64,000 bases of DNA, from positions 38,192,001 through 38,256,000 of the forward strand of contig JBITNC010000002.1 in NCBI GenBank assembly GCA_050084985.1, written 5' to 3'. This stretch comes from Nageia nagi (taxonomy: Eukaryota; Pinophyta). The notes beneath the pieces were generated by a model. It was not told where the DNA came from. It ran no database searches and saw nothing but the letters and a program-made list of their open reading frames with translations. Positions 23,980 through 38,900 of this stretch are shown here, one piece after another. The position numbers and the translations under genes are program-made. Every line of letters starts with the position of its first letter. The stretch's first letter is position 1.

Positions 23980-26900
23980 GAATATGACATAGATTCATAT
24001 ATGTTAAGTTCTATACTAAATTCCTACTTTTTGTTCAACTGATTTCACAATTAATTACATAATTATACATGAAATTGAATACATTTTGGTATCATCATAC
24101 TAGACATTGTAGAAATAACTATATATAAGACATAGATTCATATATGTTAAATTCTATACTAAATTCCTAATTTTTGTTTTACTGATTTCATAATTAATTA
24201 CATAATTATACATAAAATTGAATGCCTTTTGGTATCATCATACTAGACATTGTAGAAATAAGTGACTCAGAATAACTATATTTTTCTATGACAAAATAAA
24301 AATCCTTTGTTTACAAAAAAATATTCCTTCATGTTGATCTATAAGTTTCTCTAGATAGGTGGATGTTATATGAACTTACAATAATTTAATAATTAGAAAG
24401 TTGCATATTGTGAACCAAGCTAAAATATATTTTCCTTCTCATCCAATCAAATCTAACATCCAGGGTGGTACTCTGATAACCATTCTATGCTATGTTTCTT
24501 CCCTCCTTTAAGGTTTGGATCCCCTTCATGTATAGCTTTATTTGTTTTATGTTATTTTATTCTAGCTTTAGGGTGGGCCTTGCTGGCTACTTGACCATTC
24601 TTGTACATTCTAGTCCCATTGACTGTTTAATATATTTTCTTTCTTTCTGGTTAAAAACAATTATGGATGTGTTAATTTATTGTAATATGTAACAGAAATA
24701 TTTGTAATTATTCATGCCATAATGCATTCATTTTATATAATGGTGAGGTATTATATACTGAAAGGAAAGAACATTGGTATAATTGTAGTGGCATTAAAAC
24801 TACAGTTAATAACATGCATGCATAGCAAATAATGTAAAGCGTGCAACCTTTTCTCTTGCTCTCATGAGAATTGATCAAGAGGCCTCTAATCTGATAAAGA
24901 AAAAAAGAGTTGAACTAAATTCACAGATAGTGAGTAGATAAAGAACAGTTGTTTAAATGTCAGTGTTAATCTCCACAAAAACTTATCACACACAAAACTG
25001 TTTGACAAATATATAGAAAACATTATAGATGTTAACGTGTTGTTATTTTCATTGCAGAATTCTATTAAAAATTTGCATAAGACAAAAGTAAAGGAACTAA
25101 AATCCAGAAAAAACATTTTCAGGACATGGTCTAGTACAACATCATCCATTGATGAATACAAAATTGAAGTCTCAAGCTTGATATCTGTATACAGACCAAA
25201 AAAATACTCATTTTCTTACGTCTGCAAAATTTACAAAAACTATACACGCTCACAAACTTTAAATAGCCTCTGAAAGATCTACTTGATTAACACAATAAAC
25301 TTGTAGTGATTGCCCATATAGGTTAGCGTCACAAAAAATGTTTATGGAATGTTGAAGTAATATCTTGACAATATGACATGGGTACCCATCCCTTGATTTG
25401 CATGGTCCATAGCTCTATATTTCGATTCCATAGTCAACATTGAAACATCTTGCTAGACCAAGTAATAGGCCCACTCCCAAGTGGACTCCCAAGTGGAAAT
25501 CCAAAGCTAGAAGTAGACTTCCTTCCATTAGTGTGCTTCATATAATCCACATCCAAATAACCAAAAATGATAGTATTGACCCCTTCACATAGAAAATCCC
25601 CTTGCATAAGGAACCTTAGTATACCACAAAACTCTCTTAGCTATTTTCCAATGGGAATCATGGGGTTCTGATTGGAATCTAAAAAGATATGTAAGAGATA
25701 TTGATCCTAGCGTGAGTCAAGTTATGAAGACTCCAAATTATAGATCTGTAAAGAGTTTCATCTACCTTAGGATCATTAGAGCTATTACCTTCTACTACAA
25801 GCTTCATTCCAGAAGGCATGGGAGTGGCAACAAGCTTGCAATCTTCCATATTAAATTTGTTCAAATGCCAAAGATACGCTTCAACTAGGAAAAAGCAATT
25901 CCACACTCCATTTACCAAACTTGCAAACCAAGGATATAGTGTGCAAGACCAAGATCAATCATCTCAAAATTCTTCAACCTTTCCTTCATTGCCTTAAATT
26001 ATGATGAAAAATCCTCAATAATAATCAAGATATCCACATAAATTACATGTAGATGGCAGAAATCTAAGATGGAGTCTTCACTGGTGGAGCTAAGTATAGA
26101 AATTCAGAGTCAAAGTGATATGCCAATGTTTAGATAAGTGATGAGAAAACTGAGCACACGACTATTATCAGAGGATGCAAAGTTAATGTAGAATCAACAA
26201 GAAGTAGATTATGAGAACCAATTGACAATTGGAGGTGTGGTCAAGTTGTTCAAGTTAGGTGGTAGTGATGTGCCATAGGGATGAATCAAAAGATTGTAGA
26301 TACATATAGAGCTGAAGAAAGAGGAAATCGTCCTGTATAACTACTATCAGCATTGAATGAGTATGGCCTTGATATTTGAGTGACAAGTCATTGTGCGCAC
26401 ATGAACGGAATCAAAGAAATGAGAGAATTTTAAAAAAGGATCGCAAGAGATTATGAAGATTTTGGCGAAGTCAAGTCCAAGAAGGAAGAGCCCAACATTA
26501 GTTCGGGGAGCCAATGTGGAGGAGCGACAAACCAGCATGAAGGTTGGTGGTGAGAAATAAGAGGGCACAATATGGAAATGAAGTCATAGCCAAGAAAGCT
26601 AAGAGCTCAAGTTGTGATGCACATAAAAGGCAATGAGAGTGTGGAAGAGCCATGAGCTCATATGATAAGTCTGTGAAATGGGACTATGTATGCTTGAGAG
26701 TCAAAGGGTGCAGACAGGCCAATATATGCTCTTGGTATTGGAATTTGTGATCTAAGGGAAACTATCAATGTCGTGCCTTCTAAGTTTGGTGAGGGGACTA
26801 TGTAAACCTTCATTGGCATGTAGTTGTGCATTCTAAGGTCGATGCCTATATTGCACTAGTGTCCCTTATAAGTCAAAACTGCAAGCCTCTTGGTATAAGG

Positions 26901-29900
26901 CCAAAAATTTGTATTGTATATTCGTTGCAATAGAAAAGAATATGAGATTACTAAGAGCCCTGAGTTTGGTTCCTCATGTTAAGACCTAATACCGTATTTG
27001 TATTAAGGCCTGCTATCACATTTACCCTACATTAAGTGGTGTCAAAGTGGTTTAGATACCTTGGGTGTAAGAATATGGAGAACTTGTCGTGACAAACTTG
27101 GAATTGAAGGAGATACGATTTTTACAACATTTGAGAAAAAGCTTAAATTTTCATTCAATCTTGTAGTTTGATACGAAAGCATATGAAATCTGATACGGTT
27201 GTCATAGTGAGATAGTAGAAATTTGTGTTGGAGTCTTCGTTGGTGGAGCAAAGTATAGAAATTTGGGGTCAATGTGACATGCGAATGCTTAGAAAGATGA
27301 TAAGACAACCAAGCACACAACAATTAGCAGAGAACACAAAGTTAATGTAGAATCAGCAACAAGTAGATTACGATGACCTATCAATCAATGGAGGTGTGGT
27401 CCAATTGTTCGAGTTAGGTGGTTGTGATGTGCCATGAAGATGAATCAGAAAATTGTATATCTACATAGGAAGAAAGAAAAAATATATTAATATCTCAGAG
27501 TGATCAAAAAGCTCAATGGGACTCAAAAATACAACCAAAGAAATAGATATGAACTAAGGAGTAAGCCCCTAGAGAAAGAAATCTAACTAAAGGAAAGCAA
27601 AGGAGTAAGGTGGGTAAAGGGATAAATCCAAAAGCCTTGAACCAATGAACGTTAAACCTAAAAGATATGAATACAAGAGAGAAGGACCCTTCAAAGAGAA
27701 GTGATGAGAAACAATTGAAGTCAAAGAGGAGCATAGCTAGAAACCAAGCATTTTCAAATGTCTGGAGTGAAGCACCAATCAGAAGAACCAATGATTGTGA
27801 CGTTGATCACTACAAAAGGATCCATGCAGGAATTGAAAATGGTTGTGGGGGCAAGCCTTGAACTAGGAGAATTGGGTTTAACCATCATAGGAAGAAGCTA
27901 GAAATTACCCCTCAAATCTCTCCTAACATCCAAGGCTAAAGGATTACTAGTAACATAGAAGAACTAGTAATAAGCGATTATCTTTGCGGTTCCAACAATA
28001 GACACAAGGAGGAACCTTGTTGCTGATTGGAAACAAATCTATGATGTTTAAAGTGGGAAGGTCGTTGGGATACTTGGGTAGTAGTGCACAATGAAGAACA
28101 TCAATGTACTAACCTATCATTGTCTATGTTGGAATTGGTAGTGCCTCGGTAGCATTTAACATCCCCAATAATTGTAATGGGCTGAAAGAAGGAAGTAATC
28201 TAGTAGCTATAGGGGCCCCATGTAGAGATCTACATTGAATACTAGAAGCCTCTTGAATATAAAGAGTTAGGCATTGTTGATCAAGATAATGGAAGAAGGT
28301 GTAGAGACAATTGTTGGATTCTTTGAATAAGCATGAAAACTCCCTTGAATCTCCTAGTAGATAAGGTATTTAAAAATAAAGTGTTGTGACTAAAACACAA
28401 CATGCCCCAAAATCGCAAGATTTTGGGGACCCTCAACGTGTCATGTATATACTTTGTTTTGTTGGCATCTTGTCCCACCCAAGTTGTGTTGCAAAGACCC
28501 GGATTCATGGATAATTCTTCTTTGGTTCAAGCCTCATTCTTCTCCTAAGGTTAGTCATACCAAGTTAGAACTTTTGAAATTCCCAAAAAATGACTAAGTT
28601 TGGAAAGTGTAAAGTTGGCCTTAGGTGAACCAAGGAGTCCAAGAAGAGTTGGAGCCCAACCAACTCAAACTGGGTGTCTCTGAGGGCTAGCGCATGGTTC
28701 AAAAAGACAAAATCTTGTCTTTTGAAATCATGTGACTAGGCCTGGAGGCCATCCAAATTGGAAAAAGAGACTCAAAAATGCAATCTGGGGCATTAGCAAG
28801 CCTAGTGCATGCCTCTAGAAGATAAAATCTTATCTTTTTTTGGCATGCGCCAAGCACAAGAACCAAGCTGGAATTGAATGGAGCACGAAAAATCTAAGGC
28901 AAGGGCATAACAAGGTTGGTGCATGGTTTCAAAAGACAAAAACTTGTCTTTTTTAACCATGTGACCTAGTTAGGAGGAGGAATTGATCAAGTTCGAGAGT
29001 CGGGAAGTCAATCTCAGGCACTTAGGAGGTTGGTGCATGCCTCAAAAAGACAAAATCTTGTCTTTTTTAACCATGCACCAAGCCTGGAAGGGCTTCTAGT
29101 TCGAGCAACAGGGAAAAATTCAACAAGTCATGGACCTAGAAACCTCATGATCTCAAAAGACAAATTCTTGACTTTTTGAGGCATACGACAAGCCCATGAA
29201 GCCTCCGGGATCCAAGAAAGATAAATATTTGGCAAAGGCATGAGCACGTAAGTATCAAATCGCGAAGATTAGGCCATCTGGAGGCTGGCGCATGATTCAA
29301 AAAGACAAAATCTTGTCTTTTTAAACCATGCGACTAGGTTGGATGGGCAAGCAAGGCTGGCGCATGCCTCAAAAAGTCACAAACTTGACTTTTGGAACCA
29401 TGCACCAAACTTACAGGCTACCCAAGTTGAGATGAAAGATCAAAATTGTCAAGTCCAACTGACAGGAAGACCAAAAATCAGGAGAAATCAGGTTACTGAG
29501 TGAGTTTGGTGATCAAGGCAAGCAAGCAGGAGACCCAACATTGGGAGCATGCTCACCCCCAAAGTTGGCGCATGATTTCAAAAGTCACAATTCTATCTTT
29601 TTTTGTCATGCGCCAAGCCAGTTTGAGTTCTCAAACCCCAAAATCCAAGCACAGGCGACTTTTCATGAATTTTGGGCCGGCATACATCTCAAGGTTGACC
29701 AAATGGAGGTCTGAGATGATGTTTGCTAGTAACCCTAGCCGACTAGGGCAAGCTGGGAGCTAGTTGGGCTATAAAGAGCTTGAAGAAACAGTTGAGTCAA
29801 CTAAGGTGCCCACAGAGGAGCTCCGAAAGATCAAACCACTCAAGGAAGGCATGATTACAGTCAAGCAAAGACAAATAGATGAGGTCTTAGTAGCAGTACA

Positions 29901-32900
29901 GCAGTTCAGTGGGGCATTGGAGAGGGTAGCATTCGAGGAATAGAAGCTCAAGGTCATCGTGGTGGAGAGAACCAGTCTTCTCAGGATCTTGGATTCCAAG
30001 AAGCCCATGATCATGCAGGTTGAGATGACACAGAATCGAAGTCCATAGGATGTAAGGTTTTGTGAAGAGTATTGGTTCTATTTGGGAGTGATTAATCAGA
30101 TAGCCACCCAATTCCAGGAGGTGCAAAAGGATGTTAAGAAGCTCAACGACAAGGCAAATACTTGCCTTGAGCAAATGGAGTTCCAGATCAAGTTTGTCGA
30201 TGATGACACTACCATTCAAGATAGAGAACTTGTAGTGGCAGAAGTGAGACACTTCCTTTACAGCCAGATCATGACCGAGGACATAAACACCTTCCAAACT
30301 GGCAGACACTTAGAGCACTTACTCAAAGACCATGCTTGGAAGAAAGATATGTAGAAGATGGTTGAGAAGGTGGAGCGTTGTGTTATGAGAAATAGACTGA
30401 AGCTATCGAAAATGCTGCACAAGTTGGAACTTACAGCCAAATTCCTAGACGATGATTTCAAGGGACGAATTGAGACATTGGGCCCACCGGTTGCTTAGTC
30501 ACATTTTTGTGTTTTATTATATTTTCAAAAATTTCATAGTTGCTTTGGCAAAACTTTATTTTAATTGTTAATAAATTTCCCAAGTTTGTGATGGATGAGG
30601 ATTTGCTCCCACAAACTTGGATGATATCTTGTAATGCCATGTGGCATATTTTTGTTGGACCATATTTTATTTCTTGTAAGTTGCAATTAAGGTTAGAGCA
30701 ACACTTAGGGTTGCCAAGAAAACTATATATAGCCCATTAAGGCTCATTTGTAGGGGATTAGACATTTTGCAAATTGGGCTACTTACACAATATTTTCAAA
30801 CTTGCAAGTTTCCCTATTTTGTAATTGTGATATAATTTCAAGTAATTGAAGTGAGCATATTTTCATTTCGAACTATGAACGTGAATGTGTGTTACATCTT
30901 TATTCTATCTGGAGTGTTTGGAGCATTTTGTAAACCTTGCTAGGGTGGACAAAAGAGTGCATGAAAATCTTTCGAAATATTTCAAGTAGTGTATGGTTGT
31001 GACGTTTCATAGTTTGCACATTGGACTAGTATGTTTTAAGATGACTCGTATATATCGTTTAATATAGGGACTTCACTCCCCATTTGAGTTTTACCCACAT
31101 CATATCTTTCTTTTCCATTGCCTTAGCGCCAAGCTCCCCTTGTTAGGACACTCATGTTGTTGCCTTCCAAGTCGGATTCGGAGTGCGTGAAACCTAGGCC
31201 AAACCCGTACGAGTCTAGTCTTAGAAACCCATACTAGTCGGTGAGAATATTGCCCCTTGAGCTGAATTCATATTTAACCGTCTTCTCACAAGCTTTTTTA
31301 TTCTTTTTATTTCTTTTGCACAGCTTTCGCAACAAATCTTTTCCTTTTTCTTTCTTTCTTGAGAAACAACTATTTCTAGATCAGGGACCCTTCGAGTCCG
31401 AGTCCTTGGTTAACAAATTTTATTTGAGTTGGTGACAACTTTAAGCATCTCCACCGAATCACCTGAGTGATCCCTTGCACCCTTCACTTTCAAACCTTTG
31501 AGGTAAGCAATCCTCATAGCGGATAGGGGTTACGCCCTACCACTCAGGAGTTGGAGTCTTTCCATACGCCTTGTGATATCATTTGCCAATCAGCAAGGGT
31601 AGGAAAGAAAAAGCCCCCAACATAAAGTGCTTATCATATTCCAACTCCTGAACGAAGCAAAGATGACAAACACAATCCCCAAGTGGAATATGGTGGTCTT
31701 TTTTAATACGAAGTGGGTGGGAGCATACTCTCAACTAGCCAAGAGGGATCCTCAAGCCATGCGACCAATGATGTTGAAGATAGATAGGTCAACTAATGAT
31801 ACTATCGATATCAAGAAAAATATATTACACAGAGAAAAAAAGTTTGGCGTTAAGTGGCATAAAAGGAGAAGTCCATGTGACTAGAGTGTACTATTGATAA
31901 ATGTCATCACGAATAGACCTACAAATAATCATTTTTTAGGGATGAAGCCAAAAGGGGGCATAGAATGAGTACCTGAAGGGATAAAGTCAATCAATAGAGT
32001 GATCAATAGATTGACGGAGAAAACAAGTCTAGAAGAACAAACAACATCAACATTCAATGGAGGTTGCGAAGAGCTAAACAAAATATCTTGCAAAACCAGA
32101 AAAGCTAAATAAAATATCTTGCAACGCCAAAAGCAAAGTCCCCCATAGATAGGAGTTGAGAAAATAGAAGACAATGCCAATGATGCATTCAAGGCAAAGG
32201 GGAGGAATGGCAAACTTGGCATAGACAATGCCCAAAGGAACTATCTCTTTACAAAAGATCGAACGAAATATGAGTTTAAACTCGCTCAATGCAAGCCAAA
32301 TCAATTGGTCATAGATTGCACCTCCAAACCTCGAAAATGGATTTGAAAACATTGGTGTTCTAGGATAGAGAGGGAGGCGTAACCCTTGCAAAGTTGCAAC
32401 TAGAAGGTGGGTCCCAAATTGAAAGAATGTCCAATAAATAAAGCCCCCAAGTAGGTGAAAGAAGTGGTCACCTCCAAAGGATCCCCTTTGTAGAAAAAGT
32501 GGAATTGGGAAATCACATTTTTGGAAAGGTTAAAGATCATATCCTTCGATTTACTAAGATTAACCACAAGTTCTTGAAGATTGCATAAGCAAGCAAGAGT
32601 ATTCAACAATTTGTATAAACCATTTGCAAAGTGAGAGAGGAAGAAAACCCTAGTTGACACCAATGGTAATCTTGTCAGCATGAGAGAGGCCATGAATAGT
32701 TAAGAATTGGCCAACCATCGTTTCCTATAACCTTGTGATAGCATAGAGCTAGACCAAGAGGAAATCAGCATGCACAACTACAATCAACATTGAATGAGTA
32801 TGGCCTTGATATCTGAGTGATAGATCATTATGCGTACATCAACAAATTCAAAGAAGCAAGACAACTTAAAAAAGGGTCATAGGGGATGATGAGGATTTTT

Positions 32901-35900
32901 GTGAAGTCAATGCAAAGCCAAGGTGGATCCCAAGAAGGTTGAGCCCAACATTGGTTTGGGAAGCTAATGTGGAGGAGCAACATATCAACATGAAGGTTGG
33001 TGCTAAGAAACAAGAGGGTCCACCAAGGAACTGATGACGTAGCCAAATGCTATGGCTAAATTTTGCAACCTTTGATGTTACAGCAAAGCAGGCGTCACGT
33101 ATAAAGAATAGGCCAAGACTAGTAGTTGAAGTGGGATTAATCAATCCACCAATGTAGGATAAAGGTTGGCTGAAACCTTACCCAAGTATGTAATCTTAAG
33201 TTATCTCTTTACAAATTTACAATAATCTCATAAGTGCTCCTTAAACAAGCAATTGAATCATCATTCATAGCACAAATTGTTAAAAATGAGATCAATGTCT
33301 TATCCAGTTGGGCAAAGAGTAGCAATCTTTTAACAGCGTGAACAAGAAATAAAATTAGAACGGAAATAACTAGGTAGATTTACACAACAAAATAATCAAA
33401 ACTCAGAAATCTATAACTAGTGAAGAATTACTTTCAAGCTATAGCAAATGATCTCAGTACAAGAAATGACACAAAAAATTTACACACAACATGCAACAAG
33501 CCAAGAATAGCTGATTTTATTGGTACCATTTCAAGAAATTACAACAATAAAGTCTGAGAACAACGAAGGAAATAATCTCAGGACTAATAGATTTACTATA
33601 TAATCAATATATTCTTCCTTCACATGAAAAACCGGAAATAATCTGAGGTTCATGGAGGCCATGGAACAAGAATGTGCAACTAAAGAAAAATGGTGAAAAT
33701 AGAAAGTAGGACCGCAAGAGAAAATACTCAGACCTCTGAATGACACTTAGCAGATGCCTGGAGAATTGAATTTCAAATCCTTTAGCTTGTCACCACTAGT
33801 TCTTTTATAGTTGAGCTGACTTGTAGAAGCGGCCATGATTGGACACTTGTATTCATTTCCAATTGTCCTGTGTTGGATCATGTCTTTTATCACACAACGG
33901 TTGCAAGTACCTTTACCAATTAGTAATCTTTATCAGAAAGCTTATGTAAATGAAGCTAACCACTTTTTAATCTTTGCCACCTTAGCTATAATTCAACTTT
34001 ATCTTGCCATGTTAGATCAATGACCAAGATTCTGAACAATCTATGCTTTGTAAATCATCTGGGTATGAATTAATTTAGCTAAGCTGGAAAAACAATGTTT
34101 ATTGGACTAAGTTTTTACTTGTCGGAACTAATTATCTTCTTTCTACAATTTTTGACATTCTGTAGTGTTTCCTTACTTTTTAACTATCCATGCTCAAAAC
34201 CACAAATTCCAGACTTTTTCTTGCTTTTTGATGTCTCCACAGAACAATTTTATCATTTTCAAACATTTTAAAATTAGAATTCCAAACATGAATCTTTATC
34301 TCCACGGGATTTTTTTACATGTTGATGTCATCTTTCTTCCATTAAAACTCCAATTGAATGATTTCGTATTGCCGAGCACACAATCTCCAATCTCAACAAA
34401 GATTTCCAAGACTTTGAGGTAGTATTGTTGATGTGGTCTATTGAAAAAGTCCAATCTCCAGCTTTTCCTTAGATTCACTAGCTTGCCTCCTATCTCACTT
34501 CTTTGTCGGACTTCCAATCTTTGGCTTCTTGTCTTTTCTAGACTAACAGAATCATACTTCCTAATTTTGAAACAACCAAAGCATTGAATCACTATCATGG
34601 ATTTAGGAAGAATATCCAAGGGAGGTGGATGGGAGTACTCACTGGAAAAGATGGGACAACAATGAGGTGGCCAAGTAGAAACACAAATGAGAGGGTCTTA
34701 TCACCTCGCATCCGATGTAAGTATAACATGGTAATCTGGAGAATGCATGGGAAATCATTTCCCAAGATGGCTCGAGGAGAGGTGTGTCTGTGCTAGAAGA
34801 TGGACCAGGTAATGATGCATGCTTAAGACGTCAAAGTGATGGAAGGAATCGCTCAATGTTTTAAAAGCTCCTATTGGTGTGTCGGCATCAGCATACGAAG
34901 AAGAGGAGTTCCTAATTTACATGCAGAGAGCTTTGGTTTAAATGGCAGAAGGCAAAGTACGAGGGATTGATGGAGGGCATAAGGACTTACACCCGAAGCT
35001 TGCTAAGCTCCTAGTCAATGATGATGTTAAGGAGGTCTTGGTGAACATGAGCTATTGGGGCTTTCTGGAATTCTTCAAAGGCTATGATGTAAACATTACC
35101 CATCAAATGGCAAATAGCTAGGTGGAAGGACGTGTTTCAATGGGATCTTTTATGTTTGAGATTACTATAGCGGTGATGATAGAGATTTCAAATTTACCGG
35201 ATGATGGGCTGAAGATCCAAAGGGATAAACATCCCCAACAACCAGAATTGGACTCTTCCACCACCAACAAGAAGATAAGATTGGATGGAACAGGAAATAT
35301 ATTGAAAGAAAGCCTGCCTCAACCTTGGCCAAAAGTGGCCGGCACAATCATGAACTATCACTCTAGACACCCAAATGACAGGTGTAAGAGGCTATCACCT
35401 AGCAATCTTGAATCAGATGAGATGTAGGAAAAGGGTGACTATGTCATATCTCTTGTTCAAGGAGCTAGAGAAAGCTGCGGAAGATTGCTAGAAGAGGAGA
35501 ATGAAATTTTCCCTTCATCAGGGTTTGTTCCTAGTTGTGGCCAAACACATGGCTAAGAAACATGTTTTGATGGGGGACCCAGACAATTTCATACCAAGGC
35601 TGGAGCAGGAAGAGAAAGGAGGCAAAGAGTTGGGTGCGTCTGGAGGCAAGCGGAAAAGAAAGCAAGTAAAGGAATCAAATGAATCCTTGGACGTCAGTCC
35701 ACCTACTTCACCAACTGGAGCAGGTGCAAGGAGCTCGATGAAGAAGGTTCGTGCAAGCAGAGGCATATTGCTAAGGGAGATAGGGTCTTTGCAGGGAGCT
35801 TTGCTAGCAGGACTCAACAACATTATTGCTCAGGTGGACAAGCTCCAGTAGTTTGTCTGTGAGGAGCTGGGCGTGTGACTATTTGATGTATGATGACTAC

Positions 35901-38900
35901 TTTTGCAAGGAGGGGAATTGGATGATTTTGACGCCTTTGGAAGGCCTACGTGTTGTAGTTATGTAGTCGGATGGCATAGAAGTAGTATTTTAATAATACT
36001 CGCAAGTTTTGAACTATTTTCTTGGGAATTGATGTTGAAAATCAAGGCGTGATAATATGTATAGGCTTATTGGTTCCCTCCAAAAATCACAATCATGGAC
36101 TTGTTTTGAAATCAAAAACCGAAACTTTGAAAAAGAATGCTCACGTGAAACCTTCGAAAAAAATTGGCCATCCAACAAATGCCAATAAATTATGAGTTGA
36201 AATAGAGGTGAAATGGGACCCAAATTCTTAGTTCTTTCCATATTGGAAAAAGGTTGAAAGATTTTCACGGACAACATAAGAAGACTAACTTAAATAGTCC
36301 GTTACAGTGAGATGTTTGCACTCTAGTTGGGTTTTGAAAGAAAAGAACTTTAACGTATGAATGTCAAAAATCCAAGCAAAATGTAAAAACCAAAACTTTG
36401 AAATGTCCATATCAGCACTTTCCTTAAAACAAGTTTCAGCATGGTTGTATAAAGGTTATGAGATTGAGGTAAAGCTCAGGAAGTTGAGAAGTCTGAAACT
36501 TTTCAAAGGCATCAACTTGATTGTGTCAAATCCCAATCAATTCAAACAAATTACGCGGAACCCAAGAAATAAAAGCTCCAGAGTCGTTGGAATCCATGTC
36601 ATCATAATCTTGCCCAAAGTCTCAAATGAAGATAAAGGCAAAATGTGAAAATCGGAATTTTTAAGTATCCACATTAAGAATGTCCTTAATAATGTTTTGA
36701 CCTCAAATGGAAGGCCTCAAGAGGAATGCAAAGCCCCGATAGTAAAGACTGAAACTTTTGAGACACTTACATCAACATTACTTACAACAAGTTCTGGTCA
36801 ATTTAAGCAGATCAAGCATAACTCGATGAATTAAAGGCCCAAAACTTTGGAGATAATGATGTGGCACCTCTTCACACATCTTTTCCTTGCACTTCACATA
36901 TCTTATCACACTTGATCTTTGAACTTACGTGACACAACCATGTCACCTTTTGCACTTCATATCACTTTTCACATATCGAACTTGAACAATTAGATGAAGA
37001 TGTGCAAAGTGCATTAACTGTTGATCTAATCCTATTCTTTTTGCGCATATGTTTTGCACCATCAGATCCATAAGCGCAATATTCAAACACCATCAATCTC
37101 ACCCACCGCAAATCCTCAATCATTGATTCCATCACAATTATGACAAATGCAATTTATGTGAACATGCGAAAAACTACCAAGTGGCACTTTGGCAGATCCG
37201 AGAATGTTTTGGAAATAGAAGTGTGAACCCACATGAAATAGTGCCACATGTCTTACCAACACCAAAATTCCAAGCAGGGAATATACCATAGTGGGACCAA
37301 ATTTGCATTAAGCAGGTTATACCATAGTGGGACCAAATTTGCATTAAGCCGGTTATGAATATGACCAAGTTTTAAAGGAAAATGTCTAGAAATAAAGTTA
37401 TGTATAAATCATATGAAAACAGAAAATTTTCACAAATGATAGTAAAGACATATGCAAGCATGAGAAAAAACACAAAAACATGAGACCGAAAATGTAGTAA
37501 ATACAAATGGAAGCTCAAGAGCCCAAATATCTAGGAATGGCTAACGGAATCCAAAACACATGTAAACTTCAAAACTTTATATTGAACACCAAAAACATAG
37601 ATGCAATTGATGTTATATTCAAAAAAAAAAACCGAATATTTATTATAACTTGAAAAAATTATTAATGAATCCTGAAGATTTATGGCCGAAAGAGAAAAGG
37701 GAGTGTTTGTTATACTCAAACATCAAGAAAGCTGAGAATTCAGGTAGCGATGTACAAAAACGAAAAAAGGGAGCATGGAAGAGCCAAGAGCTCATATGAG
37801 AAGACTGTAAAACAGGACTTATTAAGAAGTGAAATCAATCTCCAATGTTCCACGACGGAGTAGTGCACATTGTTTTATTAATAGATGTACAATTATTCTA
37901 ATATTAAAAGTATTGTTGGTCTATTAATAGATGTACTATAGTTCTATTAATAGGGTACAATTATTCGATTAATTAGACGTATTATAAATAACCATGCTAT
38001 TAATAGATGTTATCTTTAGATAGGCTACTCTGTTATTATGAGTTTCTTGTTTATGCCTCAAATCAAGAATTACAAATCACAGAGTTATTACAACCTTTAC
38101 ACAACATTCATATCAAAGATTTTCCTACCAGCCAGGGGAAAATGTCCAAGACATTAAAGCCCCCATCAATCAAAATAATGACAGAAACATCAAAAAGCAT
38201 TCCACCTCATGCAAATTTGCCAAAGAATCTAGGTCTTAGCTGAGGTGCACAGGGGTGCCCATCTTGGATCATTGCAAGAAACAGTTAGCTAGTGGAAGGC
38301 TCATTCATGTCTTAGCCAGTACCAAGATCATAACACAAAATGTCTGACAATAGAAGATATCTCAATAGGCAACGGGAAAAAATCATTATTACGAGGTAAG
38401 GGCATTTAAATTCAAGAAAGCATTCTATAGTTTTAAAATAAAGTAGCATAAAAAAAACAACCTACACAATCCAAAATCCCTTGGTGAATAATAACTGCCA
38501 ACTAATCACTGGTATATTTAATCCAATTACATTGAACGAAAAAAGTCTATTTTAAAGAAATATACATATTAAAAACTAACCAAAGCCATTGAGTACCTTA
38601 TCTGCCCTCTTGTGGGTACTCTTGACAAAAAGATGCCAGAAACTCAGCACAGCTACATTATACAATATAATTGCACCTCGATAAAAAGCCAAGAAGGGAC
38701 CAAATCGATAATAGACTGAAAGTGTTTTTGAACCATGACTGCCTAATGCATGTCCAAATTCAGTCTCGAGTGATGCTCTTCTAGACTTTGCAAACTCAGC
38801 TGATGGCTTATCACCATGAACACTTGTCGAGAAGCTGCACGACCACCAGAAGTTCTGCTCGATCATATATATCTTGTTAACATTTATTAATTCTAGATAA

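Larger units (their letters stand above)
23488..38596 (-). other. Intron 3 of the ABC1-like gene, 15.1 kb
   Basis: Donor GTACTC at 38596 and acceptor TTGGCAG ending at 23488. It contains LINE fragments on both strands, copia debris, the palindrome array and other repeats described separately. Introns of this size are common in conifers. Confidence 0.65.

Noticed and set aside
28690-29616. CRISPR-like reading of the regularly spaced repeats
   Set aside because: Units are palindromes of 45-60 bases with diverged copies in an evident plant nuclear intron; there are no identical direct repeats or cas genes.
30258-30461. Minus-strand frames over 29.8-30.6 kb
   Set aside because: They are the antisense shadow of the plus-strand coiled-coil frame, which has the more protein-like composition.
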